Positions 22,861-34,733 of a stretch of 64,000 nt of DNA are shown here, piece by piece. Position 1 is the stretch's first letter; every line of letters begins with the position of its first letter. Source of the DNA: Ixodes scapularis (Eukaryota; Arthropoda; Arachnida; Ixodida; Ixodidae); contig NW_024609835.1 of NCBI RefSeq assembly GCF_016920785.2, positions 170,992,995 through 171,056,994 on the forward strand, written 5' to 3'. Position numbers and translations under genes: made by a program. The notes beneath the pieces are model-generated. The model was not told the DNA's origin. It made no database searches and worked only from the letters and a program-made list of their open reading frames with translations.

Positions 22861-23482
22861 TTAAAGGAGCGGTGCAGCGATATTCAATTGGAATGTTTTT
22901 CTCTCTACACGAGCTTACTGGCACACCTGGGACTCAAGGATACTCACACGCAACACCATTGGTCAAGAAACTCCTTTGTTGCGGTGTAATTTCAAGGACA
23001 AAAGCAATCATTTTCATTCAATCTCTCCTTTGCAAAATTTGATGACGTAACTCGGGGATCGCAATACACCCAAGTGACGGTATTTGAATGCAGTTCATAG
23101 ATTGCACCCGAGCATTGCGTGGGCACTCGACTTGGGCTCGTGATAATTGCTAGCTCGAGAAGCACCCGTGTCCAATCGCTGCAACGACGACAACAGCCGA
23201 GCCATAACAATGTCTGGAACTCAGCGCGTGTTCTGTGCTTTGCCAACCCCAGCGCGTGGCTATGATCAACACTGGCGGCATATAATCGGCTCCAGATCAC
23301 GTGGCCACTTGTTCTGGCTGCGAGTTGAGGGGGTGAACGCTGCTCGTTTTTCTTTAATTTTTTTGGGGACTTCTATTGCGTGGGGTGAAATACGAACGCG
23401 TGTTTCATAGGTCATTAACGTTAGGGATCCGTTTTAAGCGGTATTTGCGCAAAGTACGAAAATTGTTGCATCGGTCCTTTAA
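22861..23482. mobile_element. TTAA-type MITE (622 bp)
   Basis: TTAA at 22861-22864 and 23479-23482. The inverted ends read AGGAGCGGTGCAGCGAT on the left and, read inward, AGGACCGATGCAACAAT on the right: imperfect but clearly inverted. No transposase is seen. Confidence 0.75.
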
Positions 23483-23782
23483 CGAGAAAGCACCTTACAA
23501 CGAGAGAGCACCTTTAATAGGGTGGTGGCTTGCGCCACCTAGGCATACCTGGCGTCATCTGTGAGGTAGCCCTGTAACTGCATTGAACTTGAGTGAAAAT
23601 TTTGGGTTTTGTAGTAGTTGAGAGATCAAATGTAGGTGCTATCTACGAGAACTGATCGTTTATAACACTGTTAAACGTTTTTCGAGCCCATGGTAAAGAA
23701 AAACACGTTTGAAAGCATTTCGGAAATATTAGGAAATCACAGAAGTAGCCGATAGATGGCGCTAGCGTGTTTCCTCGTCGTA

Positions 23783-23841
23783 TGCGATCACAAAGAAGCG
23801 CAAGGCTGCGCGACGCAGCCTTGTACTTCCTTGTGATCGCA
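23783..23841. other. 59-bp near-perfect hairpin
   Basis: TGCGATCACAAAGAAG..CAAGGCTGCG is followed, after a three-base loop, by its near-complement ending TTGTGATCGCA. It could be the core of a small foldback element or an RNA hairpin. No flanking duplication is obvious. Confidence 0.7.
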
Positions 23842-23965
23842 GCCTTGTGCAGTGTGTGAACCGGAACTAATAAGACTCTTTAACGAAAATATTTTTTCCC
23901 GACAATGTATTATTTGGGTCCTCACAAGTTTTTTTTTGTTATATGGAAAGTGTCGTTTGCGCGCT

Positions 23966-23966
<1 letters not shown>

Positions 23967-24000
<34 letters not shown>
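23967..24000. repeat. A34 homopolymer
   Basis: A pure run of 34 A. It could mark the tail of a retroposed insertion, but no flanking SINE or LINE body is recognisable. Confidence 0.9.
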
Positions 24001-24002
<2 letters not shown>

Positions 24003-25453
24003 GAGAATTTTTTTATTTTTTTTTATTTTATATGTTTTGAATTCTTGGAATATCTATATGTTTCATATTATTGTTTAGAGCTGCATAAATTGTGATTAAA
24101 CTATAAGGTCTAAAGGCGCCGAGTTTTTTCTTGCGAAACATTTTATTACATAACATTCCAAGTAAAACGGTCCCGCGTTAATGTATTTTTGCCAGCATAA
24201 TTCCAACACAAATTCTCACCTATTCTGTAGGATACTGCGAGTCGGCATAAAAGTGAAATAGCGCGATAGAAATTGAGGATGCGTGTTTTACTTCAACTGA
24301 TGAGGGGAGAACAACCTACGTTCCTTAGAAAACATAAGTTTTTTTTTTATAGCCAGCATAAACCGCTCTGATTGTATGAATATTTTTGTTGGAAATCAAC
24401 ATTTTTAGTAGGAAGTACAATATTGTGAACAGGTGCACGCGTTGAAGAGCTTTGTTCATTCCAGTTTTATTTTGATAATATAAAAATAAAGTCCAATTGA
24501 GCTTTTGATGTAGTGCACACTTATAATCAAGCCCTGGAAAATTACTACGTAGATAATTCTATAAGAAATTACTTTTCGTTTGTTATTTTTTTATTCATGA
24601 TCACTTTGTAACTTAACTAGACCCATGAACAGTTTAATTCGTAATACCCGAAAAACACTCGGCTTTCAGCGATTATACGACTGGTGCAGGGTGGAACCAT
24701 TTAGAGTTACAGTTCTTTTGTTATTTTTTATTCAAGGCGCACCACGAAATAGTGTTTTTGTTAACCCGCGATCTCATGAGATCGCGAAAAAAATGTAGAC
24801 CTTCTTATATTCAATAATTTTAGCGAACCGCGGGGTGATTCTACTTTATGCAGAAACTAACTCTTAATTGCGTTTAATTGGGTGCGTAACTTGAGTAATA
24901 ACCTCGGTGACTTACTTAAACTTGGTTTGAGAACTTCAGTATATTTACATTTATATAAAAAAAAGCCGTTCACACGTTACACACTTGCTTCAGAATGCGA
25001 ACACAGTCTGCTCGCCCAACGCGCTTTTAAATAACACGGAGCAGGATTCAAACAATTAACTATACACCCCCAACACAATTCGAAGCGCACCAGTCACTCT
25101 GCCAGATATGAAGTGTGCGTGGTTTGGCATCGCGTTCCGACGTCCGTTTGCTCCCGCTCGCCACACACTATGCAGAGGTGTAACTCGATGCTCGTTTCTT
25201 CCTGTTGAAGCACTTCGAAACACTTGCAAGAAAACACAACACCGACACCGACAGAGAGGCGTACGCGAAGCACTGCCTCGCTGTCCTCGGGCTGTTCGAG
25301 GCGTGGCGTCGCCGCGAAGCACACGCACTGCGTCTGTCCGTCAGCTGTCTCGTGGCAAGTTCGCGGCGTCTCCTGCTCCCGTCAGCGCATGCGGTTTTTT
25401 TTTTCTTGTCACTCGATGACAATGTCGCCTTCGGCAAGGCGCTGCTCCCGCTG
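24001..25453. other. AT-rich flank; possible 3' UTR of the LRR gene
   Basis: No coding frame with features. On the minus strand a possible poly(A) signal AATAAA lies at 24727-24732 (plus strand TTTATT), about 720 bp after the LRR gene stop. The GC-rich part 25054-25450 may be 3' UTR. This is inference from position only. Confidence 0.35.
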
Positions 25454-26157
25454 TCAGGAGTAGACGCCGTCGTTGCTCTGGATGGAGAAGTGCCGGTACG
25501 AAATGTACTCCTGGGGCACGTCGTTGGCCTTGACGGGGCGCCTGCGCCGCCGGCGCTTGAACTTGAGCGCCGTCAGAAGCACGGCCAGGATGAGCACCAG
25601 GACCGCGCTCACACTGCCGCCGAGGATGATGCCCAGCGTGGACAGGGTCACGCGCGTCTTGTCCGTCTTGGCTAAAGTCCGGACCTGGAGACACTTCCGG
25701 TTGTTGGTGGACATATCGTAAGGGCGTTCCACGTCGGCCGTGTACGGCGTGGGCCGGCCAAGGCTGCGCAGGTACTTGCCCGTGGCCGTCACGCACACCG
25801 TGTACCACGTCTCGGTCCGGAGCCCGTCGATGTCGTAACGGCGCACGCTGGGCTCCAGCGAGGTGCCGGCCGCGGGAGCCGGCTCGGAGGTGGCGTGGTA
25901 CGTGACCAGGAAGCCGCCGATGAGGGTGCCGTTCTGGACGTCCCATTCAAGGGACAGCCGGTCGTGGTCCAAGCGTCGCACTTCGGTCGACGTCATCAGC
26001 GGCGCCGGGCAGAAGTCAACCGGGTGCAGGGAGCCAACCGACTGATTGGCCAGTTTGTCCGGCAGCGAACAGGACGGGTCGCGGGTGGCTAGGCGAGGAT
26101 GGTCCTGAAGCCATTCCCAGAGGCCCAGCAGCCGGCAGTCGCAGTGAAACGGGTTGC
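25454..26157 (-). CDS. LRR receptor, coding exon 2 (LRRCT, FN3, TM, tail)
   Basis: This exon completes the protein begun at 27623-30929. The acceptor TTGCAG ends at 26158, and phase-1 joining gives 234 more residues (1103-1336). They hold the LRR C-terminal cap with its cysteines (GNPFHCDC and later cysteines, about 1103-1152) and a fibronectin type III domain (about 1155-1235, with EWDVQNGTLIGGFLV and ETWYTVCV). A 28-residue hydrophobic helix (about 1263-1290) is followed by a K/R-rich stop-transfer stretch and a short cytoplasmic tail with two tyrosine motifs. Exon 1 (3307 nt) plus this exon (704 nt) is 4011 nt, exactly 1337 codons including the stop. Confidence 0.9.
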
Positions 26158-27622
26158 CTGCAATGGGGGGACACGGGGTCACCCGAGCGTCCTCGGAGGA
26201 CACAAAGGACTCGGAACAGGGCGGGCCTCGAAGACCGAAATCTGTCCGAGGAAAGAGAATGGGACAGCGTCGGCTGGCACAAAGACCCGGCTGGAATTAG
26301 AGGGGACTTGCAAGCTTAAATTCCTGAGCTCGGTATAGAAGCATTTCGCAACCCGCGCTCGCAGTGCTGGCAGATCCACCGGGCGCATTCATTCAAATGA
26401 AGACGGGAGTGAGTCCACGAAGCGGATGAAAACGAAGGGTGGGGAAACGCGGACGGATTCAGAATTTAGGGGAAGGCCTCCTTATCTTAACTTCCCCGCT
26501 TGATCAATGGACGGGCTTTCTATTTCACAAGATTGCTCCCGCTGAGCTGCTCCGATGGGAGCTCGCCCTCTTCTATTCGTCTTCGTTTCGTGATCACTTT
26601 AATAGCGCGATTGCTTTTCTTTGTGCCGCCCTCTGTCCCACCGCGCTTCCATTTCACTGCTTGGGCTCTATTCGGAGCGCGGGAAAGGATGGGGAGAACT
26701 GGCGAGGCGAGCGAATAGGCGAATGTCTCCCGGATTTACGTTCTTTGTGTTTTGTGGTATAGGAAACTTTTGGGTTCGTATTACTGAGTGCGGGATACAT
26801 TTTCCGCTTCGGAAGCGCGGTTTCTAATTCCTTTATCTTACGATGAGTGGTCTGGAATGCGAAGCTGGCGCCTGCTGTCGCACGCCACTCTTTTAATGTT
26901 GTTCACGTGGTTGTGAGAAAAAAATATAAATTCGAAATAAGCTAGCTTTTCCTTTTTTGTCGTGACTGAACGATTCAGTTGATATATCGTATTGTTATTC
27001 GTGCGTTTTTATTGTAATTTGTACTTCAATCATTTTAAAAAAAACATCGTCTTTGCTAACGGTTGCATTTCGGTGTTTGTTTGGAGTTTGTTTTGCGCAC
27101 CCTAAGAATCAAAGAAGTATACGATAGATTTCTGCTGATATTTCTTTTTTATACAAGGAAAAAGCAAATACAACATTTACTTGGTACCAACTTCTGCTAA
27201 ACTGTGATCAACTATTTCTAGCAGTACGTTTTTCTTTAAATTGTGGACTCATGTTAATAATGTAGCTGTTAAAATGAACCCTGCATTTACTTAACGAAAT
27301 ATCGGATTTGCTATTGAAAAAATTAGATGGTACTTAAAATGAGCTTAGGGTTTAATTTAATGTAAATTATAAAATGCTTTTTAGCTCGCCTTTGGAGTGC
27401 TGAAGATAATCTTATTTTAGATTTCTTTTAGAACGCACTGTACGAGCCGAGAGGGACGATCAATAATTGTCATCTTCAGAGTATGTGATTAATCGTTGCC
27501 TAAAAATAATTGCGGGATACCAAATATACCCATGGCGTAACACGCCTGGAAGCGGAAGTTATAAAACCACTCGCATAAATTCTTGCTGTTCATTTCAAAA
27601 GTAAACTTTGTAAAATACTTAC
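26158..27622 (-). other. Intron of the LRR gene (1465 bp)
   Basis: Donor G|GTAAGTATT at the 27622 end and acceptor TTGCAG|G at the 26158 end are both strong consensus sites. The cap domain starts immediately after the acceptor. The interior is AT-rich and I see no element or RNA gene in it. Confidence 0.88.
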
Positions 27623-30600
27623 CGAAGAGTAAGAGTTCGCCGAGTCGCACTTCAATAGGCTGAAGCACAGAGCTGGCAAGGTAGGCAAGTTTGTTGTCTC
27701 GAAGATCTAAGCTGACCAGAGCTGTAAGGTTGACGAAGGCACTCACCGCCACCCAGCCCAGCTCGTTGCTGCGAAGGGAAAGACTTCGGAGTCTATGCAC
27801 GTTGCTGAACACTTTTTCATGAAGCCGAGTGAGCTTGTTATAGGAGAGATCTAGCTGTTCCAAGTGCTGAAGATCCGATCCGAATCGCGGCAGGTCCATG
27901 ATAAGGTTGTGGGTAAGGTTGATGATCTGAAGGCGATCGATTCCCTGAAAGCGTTCAGACGGCAGAATGTCTATTGAGTTGTAGCCGAGGTCCAAGACCT
28001 GCAATTTCTTAAGAGGCTTGAACGCTCCCGGTGACACTTTGATGATGCTGTTGTGGCTGAGGGATAGCGCAGACAGTGAGGGGAATCCGACGAAATCGTT
28101 GGAAGCAACGATTGAGATGTTGCTGTGCTCTATGTTGAGGTGGCGCAATGCAGTGAAACTTCCTTCAGTGGTGAAGTCTTCACGGATTCTAATGAGAGGG
28201 TTATGATTCAAGTTTAGTGTCAACAGTTGGTCCATGTTTGTAGTGAGCAAGGCGTTTGGGATGAAGCTAAGGTTGTTTCCTTCGAATGACAATTCCTGGA
28301 TAGACTTTAAAGCCCCCGTGATTGAAGCGTCAAGGACCGTAAGCATGTTGTTTGTCAGGATCAGTTCCTTGAGGCTTGTCAAGTTGTAGAACGCATCGTT
28401 CGCAATTTCGGATATCGAGTTGTTGCTCAGATTAATTCTAGCGAGAGCTGTATTAGACTTTAAGGCTTTACTGCTTATCCTACTAATCTTGTTTTGACAC
28501 AAAGACAGGAGTTCGAGATTCGGCATCAGTTCCGTGGCTGAAGAAGGCAAGAGACTAAGATTGTTGTTGTCCAGCTTGAGCTCAGTCAGGTTTGTTAATC
28601 CATGCAACTGTTTTCCGTCCAAATCTTGGATCCCATTTCCTCTGAGGTTGAGAACTTTCAGCTCGGAGAGTGGCTCAAAAAGCTTTCCTGTGATCGGACT
28701 GATTCCTGTGTTTTCAATCTGTAGCGTCTCGAGCGCTGATAAACCGTAGAAGATGTTATCATGAACGCCCGTCAAATTATTTCCTGACAGGTCTAGATGT
28801 TTCACACTTGGAAGGAACAAGAAATCAACTCTCGCGCTGATCAATTTGTTGTTGCTGATGTCCAGGGTAACAAGAGATGACAGTTCCAGGAAAGAGCCAG
28901 CCTCAACATCCTCCGCCATGACACTTGAAAGCAATAATTCGTGAAGAGGAATTTGACCCTCGAACATATACTTTCGTATGACATATATTTGGTTGTGAGA
29001 CATATGCAAAACTTTAAGTTTCTTCAAGGACTGAAATGTCTGCGGTTCTATGTCCATAATGTTATTGTGCGACAGGTAAAGTTCTTCTAAACTTTCCGCC
29101 CCGCGGAACATGTCCGTACTGACGTGACTTAACGTGTTGTATTCCATATAGAGCGTTCTCAACTTGATCATTCTTTCGAATGTTCCCTCTTCGATTATTG
29201 TGATCTCATTGTGGTTCAAGTGAAGGCGGTCGACTTCAATGAGGTCGCGAAACATCTCTTTTCTTAGGCGGCTCAGCTTATTCCAGTCCAGCCAGAGAAT
29301 GTCCACTTTGTTGAGCCCACTCATGCTGTTGGCGTGCATATTGCTGATTTCGTTCTGGGTCAGAATCAGGGACCTTAAACTGGACGGATATCGACTGAGG
29401 ATGTCGCCAACGTCGGTGAGCCTGTTGCCGTGAAGATTGAGATGTTGCAAGTTGGCCAGACTTTGGAACGCTTCGTTCTCGATTGTCTCAATACGGTTGA
29501 ACTGAAGATGCAGCTCCTGCAGGTTGGGCAACGAGTAGAAGACGCCCTTGCGTATTTTTTTGAGTAAGTTATTTTCCAATCGAAGGTCTCTGAGTTCTAC
29601 AAGCTCCTGGAAAGTTCCTGGCAGCAAGTCCGCGATCAAGTTGCTGTCCAAGGAGAGGGAACGAAGCTCTCGGTTATTCTTGAACATCGTGGAATGAATG
29701 CTGCGGAGCTGGTTGTACGACAAGTGAAGCTGGAACAAGTGGGGGAGAGAGTAGAACGCGGCTATTTCAATCTGTGTTATTGCGTTGTTGGCTAAGAATA
29801 AAGCCGAAATTTGAGAAGAGTTGAGAAAAGTGTCGTTTGTGATTCTAAGAATGTTGTTGTTGGAAAGGAGTACTTCTCGCAGGTGAGTCATGTTCTGAAA
29901 AGTGCCGCTCTCAACGCTGTGCAAGTGGTTCGAACTTAGTTCTATGGTTCGTAGTTTCTTTAACGGTGTCAAGGCCCGACGACCTAGCGTGTGTATTGTG
30001 TTCTGACTGAGGTCAAGGGCTTCCAGCTCAAGAAGGTGTATAAAACAGGAGTCATCGAGGTCGCTCAATTGGTTCATGTGCAGCGACAGCGAAGTGAGTC
30101 GTGGCATGGTAACGAAGCTTCGTTCGTTCAGCTCTCGGATGCGGTTGGAGCTCATATCCAACCTCTGCAGTGCCGTGAACCGCGTGAAGCCGTCGTCAGG
30201 TATGTCTTTGATTTCGTTTTCGGCCAGCCTGAGTGCCTTCAGGCTCCGTAGTCTCCGGAGAGCGTTCAGTGGGAACGACCTCTGCCCACTGTCGATAAGA
30301 TTAAGCTCCTCCAGGCTGTTTTCCAGACCTCCGAACGCGTACTCAGTGATGTGTTCGATCTTGTTCTTGGAAAGCTGAAGATTCGTCAGCTGCAGACCGT
30401 AGAAGACGTAACTGTCCAGTTCCCCTATCTCGTTGGAACTGAGCTCGAGGGAGCGGAGGGCCCTGAGGTTCTTTAGCGCGCCCTTGGGAACCTCCCTGAG
30501 TTTGCTCTGCGTGAGCGAGAGCGTCTCGAGGGTCTCGTCAAGTCCGAGGAACACGTCTTCCTCGACGCTGCTGATCTGCGTGTTGGATATGAAGAGGCGG

Positions 30601-30929
30601 GATATGGTGCGGTTGAGAAAGAAGCCAGCCGGGAGCGTGGTCATGTTCGAGTGCAGGTTGTAGACGCTGAGCATCTTGACGGGGCTGTGTATCTCGGCCA
30701 GGGTGACTCCGATCTGCTCGGGGGACACCGAGTTACACTCGAGGAAGACGTCACTGTCGAACTCGTAGCAGGGGCACCAGGGCCTCCGGTTCCAGGAGGG
30801 GCACGCGTCCCCCTGGGGCTCTGCCCAGACCAGGGTCGGCGGCAGCAGCACGCCCAGCCAGAGGAGCAGCCAGTGGCCCGCCACCGCGCCCGGGTTGCGG
30901 CCCCTTCTCCAGAACCGCCGCAGGAGCAT
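27623..30929 (-). CDS. LRR receptor, coding exon 1 (signal peptide and about 40 LRRs)
   Basis: An uninterrupted frame encodes 1102 residues plus one base. The first ATG in frame is at 30929. It gives a basic start, a hydrophobic core (about 18-36) and a signal-peptidase site after VWA. A cysteine-rich N-terminal cap (about 43-65, with CPC) is followed by about forty LRRs of roughly 24 residues (LxxLxLxxNxI pattern) with many N-glycosylation sites. It is probably a cell-surface adhesion or matrix protein. The organisation resembles arthropod chaoptin- and artichoke-type LRR proteins, but the fibronectin domain and membrane helix in exon 2 keep me from naming it. Reading past the donor at 27622 reaches a stop at 27489, so splicing is required for the cap. 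Confidence 0.92.
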
Positions 30930-30931
30930 TG

Positions 30932-30946
30932 TCACGTGGCGCTCAT
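30932..30946 (-). promoter_or_regulatory. uORF and splice acceptor before the LRR start codon
   Basis: The minus strand reads TTTGGTTTCAG, a good acceptor, then at once ATGAGCGCCACGTGA, a five-codon frame including its stop. The stop is two bases before the LRR ATG at 30929. If an upstream non-coding exon is spliced here, this uORF would sit directly in the leader and could damp translation. Confidence 0.5.
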
Positions 30947-31324
30947 CTGAAACCAAACAGACGCACGGGGCTTAAATTCCACGTAAAAAAAGGGGGGAGC
31001 TAAAAGGACTTTACGTAGCACCACCGCTTTGATATTCGGTTTGTCATAAACCGGTAAAAGTAAAAAATAACGCTGTGTGAATGTTTATAGAGCCGGAAGT
31101 CAGTCAGCCTCAAATGGGCGTCTGGTGTCTCAGCTGTGGGTGAGAAATTTAGACAGTGCAATACAACCACTACACTCGTTCATAAGCATACAAGCTCGAG
31201 GTCGCTGCTTTGAAGCGTTCTTCCGCAGAACGAGAGCTCGCGCTAGAAATGCATGTCTCAAAGCCAAAAGCTCGGGCTAGCGCGTTTGTTGCTGTGGCTG
31301 CAGTCTCAGCTTAAGGGTGAATAT
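30947..31324. other. Upstream flank of the LRR gene
   Basis: Presumed intron or promoter-proximal sequence, based on the acceptor at 30947. No clear TATA box or coding frame was recognised. Confidence 0.4.
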
Positions 31325-31516
31325 AGGGAGTAATCACTGGACGCCATATTTGTGAGTGCTGTTTAAAGCGCATGCTCAGAACGAGCTCATATTAATAGGC
31401 TGCTGAGACCGGCACGCTCAATGATGCGGAATGCACGTTGCAAAAGAGCTATGGAAGCTCGCCAGCACGCGCTCAGAATTCGCGCAGAGAGATATGGCCG
31501 CCAGTGAATACTCCCT
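31325..31516. mobile_element. MITE family M1, copy A
   Basis: Inverted ends AGGGAGTAATCACTGG and, read inward on the right, AGGGAGTATTCACTGG. TA lies on both sides. 192 bp, no coding content. The interior matches copies B and C. Confidence 0.8.
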
Positions 31517-31543
31517 ATAGTATTGGGCAGGAGATCGAACTAT

Positions 31544-31728
31544 AGGGAGTATTCACTGGCGGCCATATCTGTGTGCGTGGCTGCTGAGCACGTGCTGACG
31601 GCGAGCTTCCGCAGTTCTTTTGCAACGTGCATTCCGCAAAATCAAGATTGCCGGTCCTAGCAGGCTATTAATGCGAGCTCGTTCTGAGCATGCGCTCTAA
31701 ACATCGCCCTCAAATATGACGTCCACTT
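31544..31728. mobile_element. MITE family M1, copy B (inverted)
   Basis: It starts AGGGAGTATTCACTGGCGG and runs in the opposite orientation to copy A. The interior (gagctcgttctgagcatgcg) is the reverse complement of copy A. The right end is degraded. Confidence 0.75.
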
Positions 31729-31980
31729 TATGACGTTCACTTTATCGAGCTTGTTGTTCCCACAGCTCGGTATTTACTAACACAGCACAACAAAGAAATT
31801 GAAACTCGCCACGCACGGTCTCGGCACGAACGCTTCGCTCTTACCAGCGCTTTGGTCGCACAACCTTCGAACCGTAATCTTCGATATCGCGGATCAAAAA
31901 CAAACAAGAAATTTCGGTTTTGTTGTCCCCACAGCTGAGGCGTACCGGTAGTGGTGTGACTGTTCAATCTCGTCTCCAAT

Positions 31981-32175
31981 AAGAAGTATTCACTGGACGC
32001 CATATTTGTGTGTGCTGTTTAAAGCGCATGCTCAGAACGAGCCCACATCAATAGGCTGCTAAGACCGGCAATCTTGAGGGTGCGGAGTGAACGTTACAAA
32101 AGAACTGTGGAAGCTCGCCATCAGCACGCGCTCAGCAGTCGCGCACACAGCTATGGCCGCCAGTGAATACTTCCT
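31981..32175. mobile_element. MITE family M1, copy C
   Basis: Same orientation as copy A, with ends AAGAAGTATTCACTGG and CCAGTGAATACTTCCT. The interior is close to copy A (GCGCATGCTCAGAACGAGC). Confidence 0.8.
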
Positions 32176-34622
32176 ATAAGTTCGACGGTGTTTGTAATTA
32201 GCATGGCGGAAGCTTGACATCATTGCGTTTTGAAATCAACACTGCCGACACCGTCAAAATTTACGTTCTTACACTGCTCTTATTTCTGTCGATGAGAAAA
32301 CCTTTGCTGACGTCATAGTCAGTATTTGGCCAATCGTGAAAGGCCGACCACAGCGACGCTTTTGATCGCACACGTCGCCATTAGTCTGGGGTCTTAAACG
32401 TGCACCACGCAGCAGTGATGCACGACCACACGCCGGTACGACGCTCATCCAGATCGAAACTGGCAGGGGTGGGGAACGAACTCATGGTAGACTGTACTAC
32501 CCATGGATTACTGGGTTCTGCAGCGCGAGCGTTCACTCCACGTGCTCCGAACTGATGTGCGCTAGCCCACTGGCCACCGATCCCCCGGCACCGTGTCCCC
32601 CGGTAAGTATAAACATCTGAATTCGTTCATAAAAAGCATGAAATAAGAAGAGCACGCCCCGATACCATAAAGAAGGTTACTGTAGCTTTCCCTACAATCG
32701 TTTTACTTTATAATATGATTACTGGTGCGGCGTACCTTTTTTCCTGCTCGATATGTAGCGATGAGCTTAACCCCACAAAATTATGTGATGAAATACATTA
32801 TTTATTAATATCACTAATCAAAACAGAAATTTAATAATGCGAATAGGGCGTTATGTTAATGAACAATTCAATTGAAGCTGCAAATATTTTCAATCGTCTC
32901 GATCTAAAGACGCAATAAACCGCAGACAATTTTTTTTTTTTTTTGGCATTAGGTTGTGGATTGTTGCAGCCGCCCCAGACGATTTTATTTTACCACAGAC
33001 CGCTCCATGGCTGCGTAAATTATGTGCGTCTTCCCTTCGTTTTTTTTTGTATCGGAACTTTTTGAAAGGGGCGGTACTTTCTTATAAAGCGGACGACGCT
33101 GGAAATGCGATGTCGGCTCACGATGGGGCGAAGAAGCGCCTTTTGTCCCAGCGATCGCTTTGAAACAGTCGGCCACGCCGTCTTTATTCGTACGAAATGA
33201 AAGGCGCCATTTACATCCGACTGACCTCAAAACGTCGCGAGCATCTGATACGACTGGCTTTGTGGCCACGAAGAAAAGTGCAAGCGGCGAGGAGAAAGAA
33301 GGCGTTGATCAAAGAGATTGCTCTGGCCGTTCGGGCGGTTTCGTGTCAACTGGCACCATTCGCCGAGCCTCGGAGAGATATTTTCTTAGCGTCGCGTCCA
33401 GGCAGCGGCACCACATTTGGTGGACCCGTTTGAACTTTGACAGCGCGATTTCTCGGAGGGGAGCCAAATTAGAGGTTCTCGGCTTCCGAAGGGCAAATGA
33501 TCCGTTGTCTCGAATAAAGGCTTCCGCTTTGACTTCCAACTGTCGTTTGTTTGACAAAGCGACGGAGTAGTTTCGTTCCGGGCGCGAAAGAAAGACAATC
33601 CCCATCGCGGGTGTTGGGAGCGAGCTCTTCGTTGCGTTGGGCTATCGGGTAGTTGCGTGTGTACGGCTCTACAAACAGCCTGACGAAGCTTTTTTTTGAC
33701 GCAGTAGAGAAACGAAATGTGAGCGACAGTACTTTATACAGCGCCGTCCTCCCTCGCCAATCATGGTTTACCGCGCAGCGTGACCACCCCCTAATATCGT
33801 TTTTTGTTCTGTTTTGTCTTACATGAAACTGACAATACACAATCGTAATGGCTTCTGAGAGAATACTTATACCGACGGACTACAGCTCGTGGACGTGATG
33901 GAGCTTTATATAAAATTTATCTCTTCATGCTTTGGATTTTTTTTTAAATCGAAAATTTGATGTAAGTTTTGGTATACACAATTTTAATACTACGGCGAAG
34001 CAACCACTTTTGATGGCATTCCGGTGCGTCGTGTGCGGCTCTGCCTTCTTTGCTATATGTCGATAAGTAACATTACACATGTGTGTATCATCCAATAAAA
34101 ATAGGAAAAAAAATCAATATTTTGTTTGTAGCGCAAACGTAAGCACCGGTTTAAACGAACTTGTTACCATTGTAACGATACACACCTTACAACCCCAGGC
34201 CGTTCTCGCGCTTTACTGCAGCAGCGAAGTGTTTTTAGAACGGTGTGTTTGCATTCACAGCGCGCAGCTCACCGAGCGGTATATTCGCAACTCCGACGAC
34301 CTATAGATGCTGAAACGGTAGTTACAAAATGGCGGAAGGGAAGTACGGGGTAAGATTCTCCGGGATTTCCCGTGCGGCTGCTCGCTGACTTTGGTATAGT
34401 GTGCTGAAAGAAATTTATTTGGGTCCAGATACGACACGGTCCGGGCAGGAGCATATGTCACAGATGACAAAGATGTAAACCTGCGTTCGAAAATAAATAA
34501 ATAAAAGGTTTTAAAAGGGTTAAAAAAAGAGAAAAAAAAAGTGAAAGCCGTTTACCACTCCCTGTAACGCCGAATTGGAGCGCAGCTCTTGAGGAGGAGG
34601 AGGAGGGGAGGGTACTGAGAAC
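32176..34622. other. Intergenic, nothing assigned
   Basis: About 2.4 kb with only short overlapping frames on both strands and no domain features. It includes a T-run near 32931-32944. Confidence 0.5.
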
Positions 34623-34726
34623 CACGTGTTCTCGGGGGGGGGGGGGGGTCACGTGCCCTCAGAGGTCACGTGACCTCGGGAGGGGGTCACGTGACTCCCC
34701 AGGTCACGTGACCCCCGGGTCACGTG
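34623..34726. promoter_or_regulatory. Cluster of six CACGTG palindromes
   Basis: CACGTG occurs at 34623 and, as GTCACGTG, at 34648, 34665, 34686, 34703 and 34719. Four of the last five are the full palindrome GTCACGTGAC. The motif fits bHLH-leucine-zipper factors (USF/MITF/TFEB type). A G15 run (34634-34648) lies within the cluster. Whether it drives any gene is unknown; no coding exon was recognised nearby. Confidence 0.6.
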
Positions 34727-34733
34727 ACCAAAA

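Noticed and set aside
22432..22989. 185-codon frame across the CA repeat
   Set aside because: Its length comes from the microsatellite (His-Thr repeats). No other coding support.
30944..30956. LRR start at 30956 or the ATG at 30946
   Set aside because: The codon at 30956 is TTG, lying before a splice acceptor. The ATG at 30946 is in another frame and stops after four codons. The ATG at 30929 fits the signal peptide and the phase.
33160..33840. Open frames of 100-136 codons on both strands
   Set aside because: They overlap each other antisense, with no family resemblance and no splice signals.
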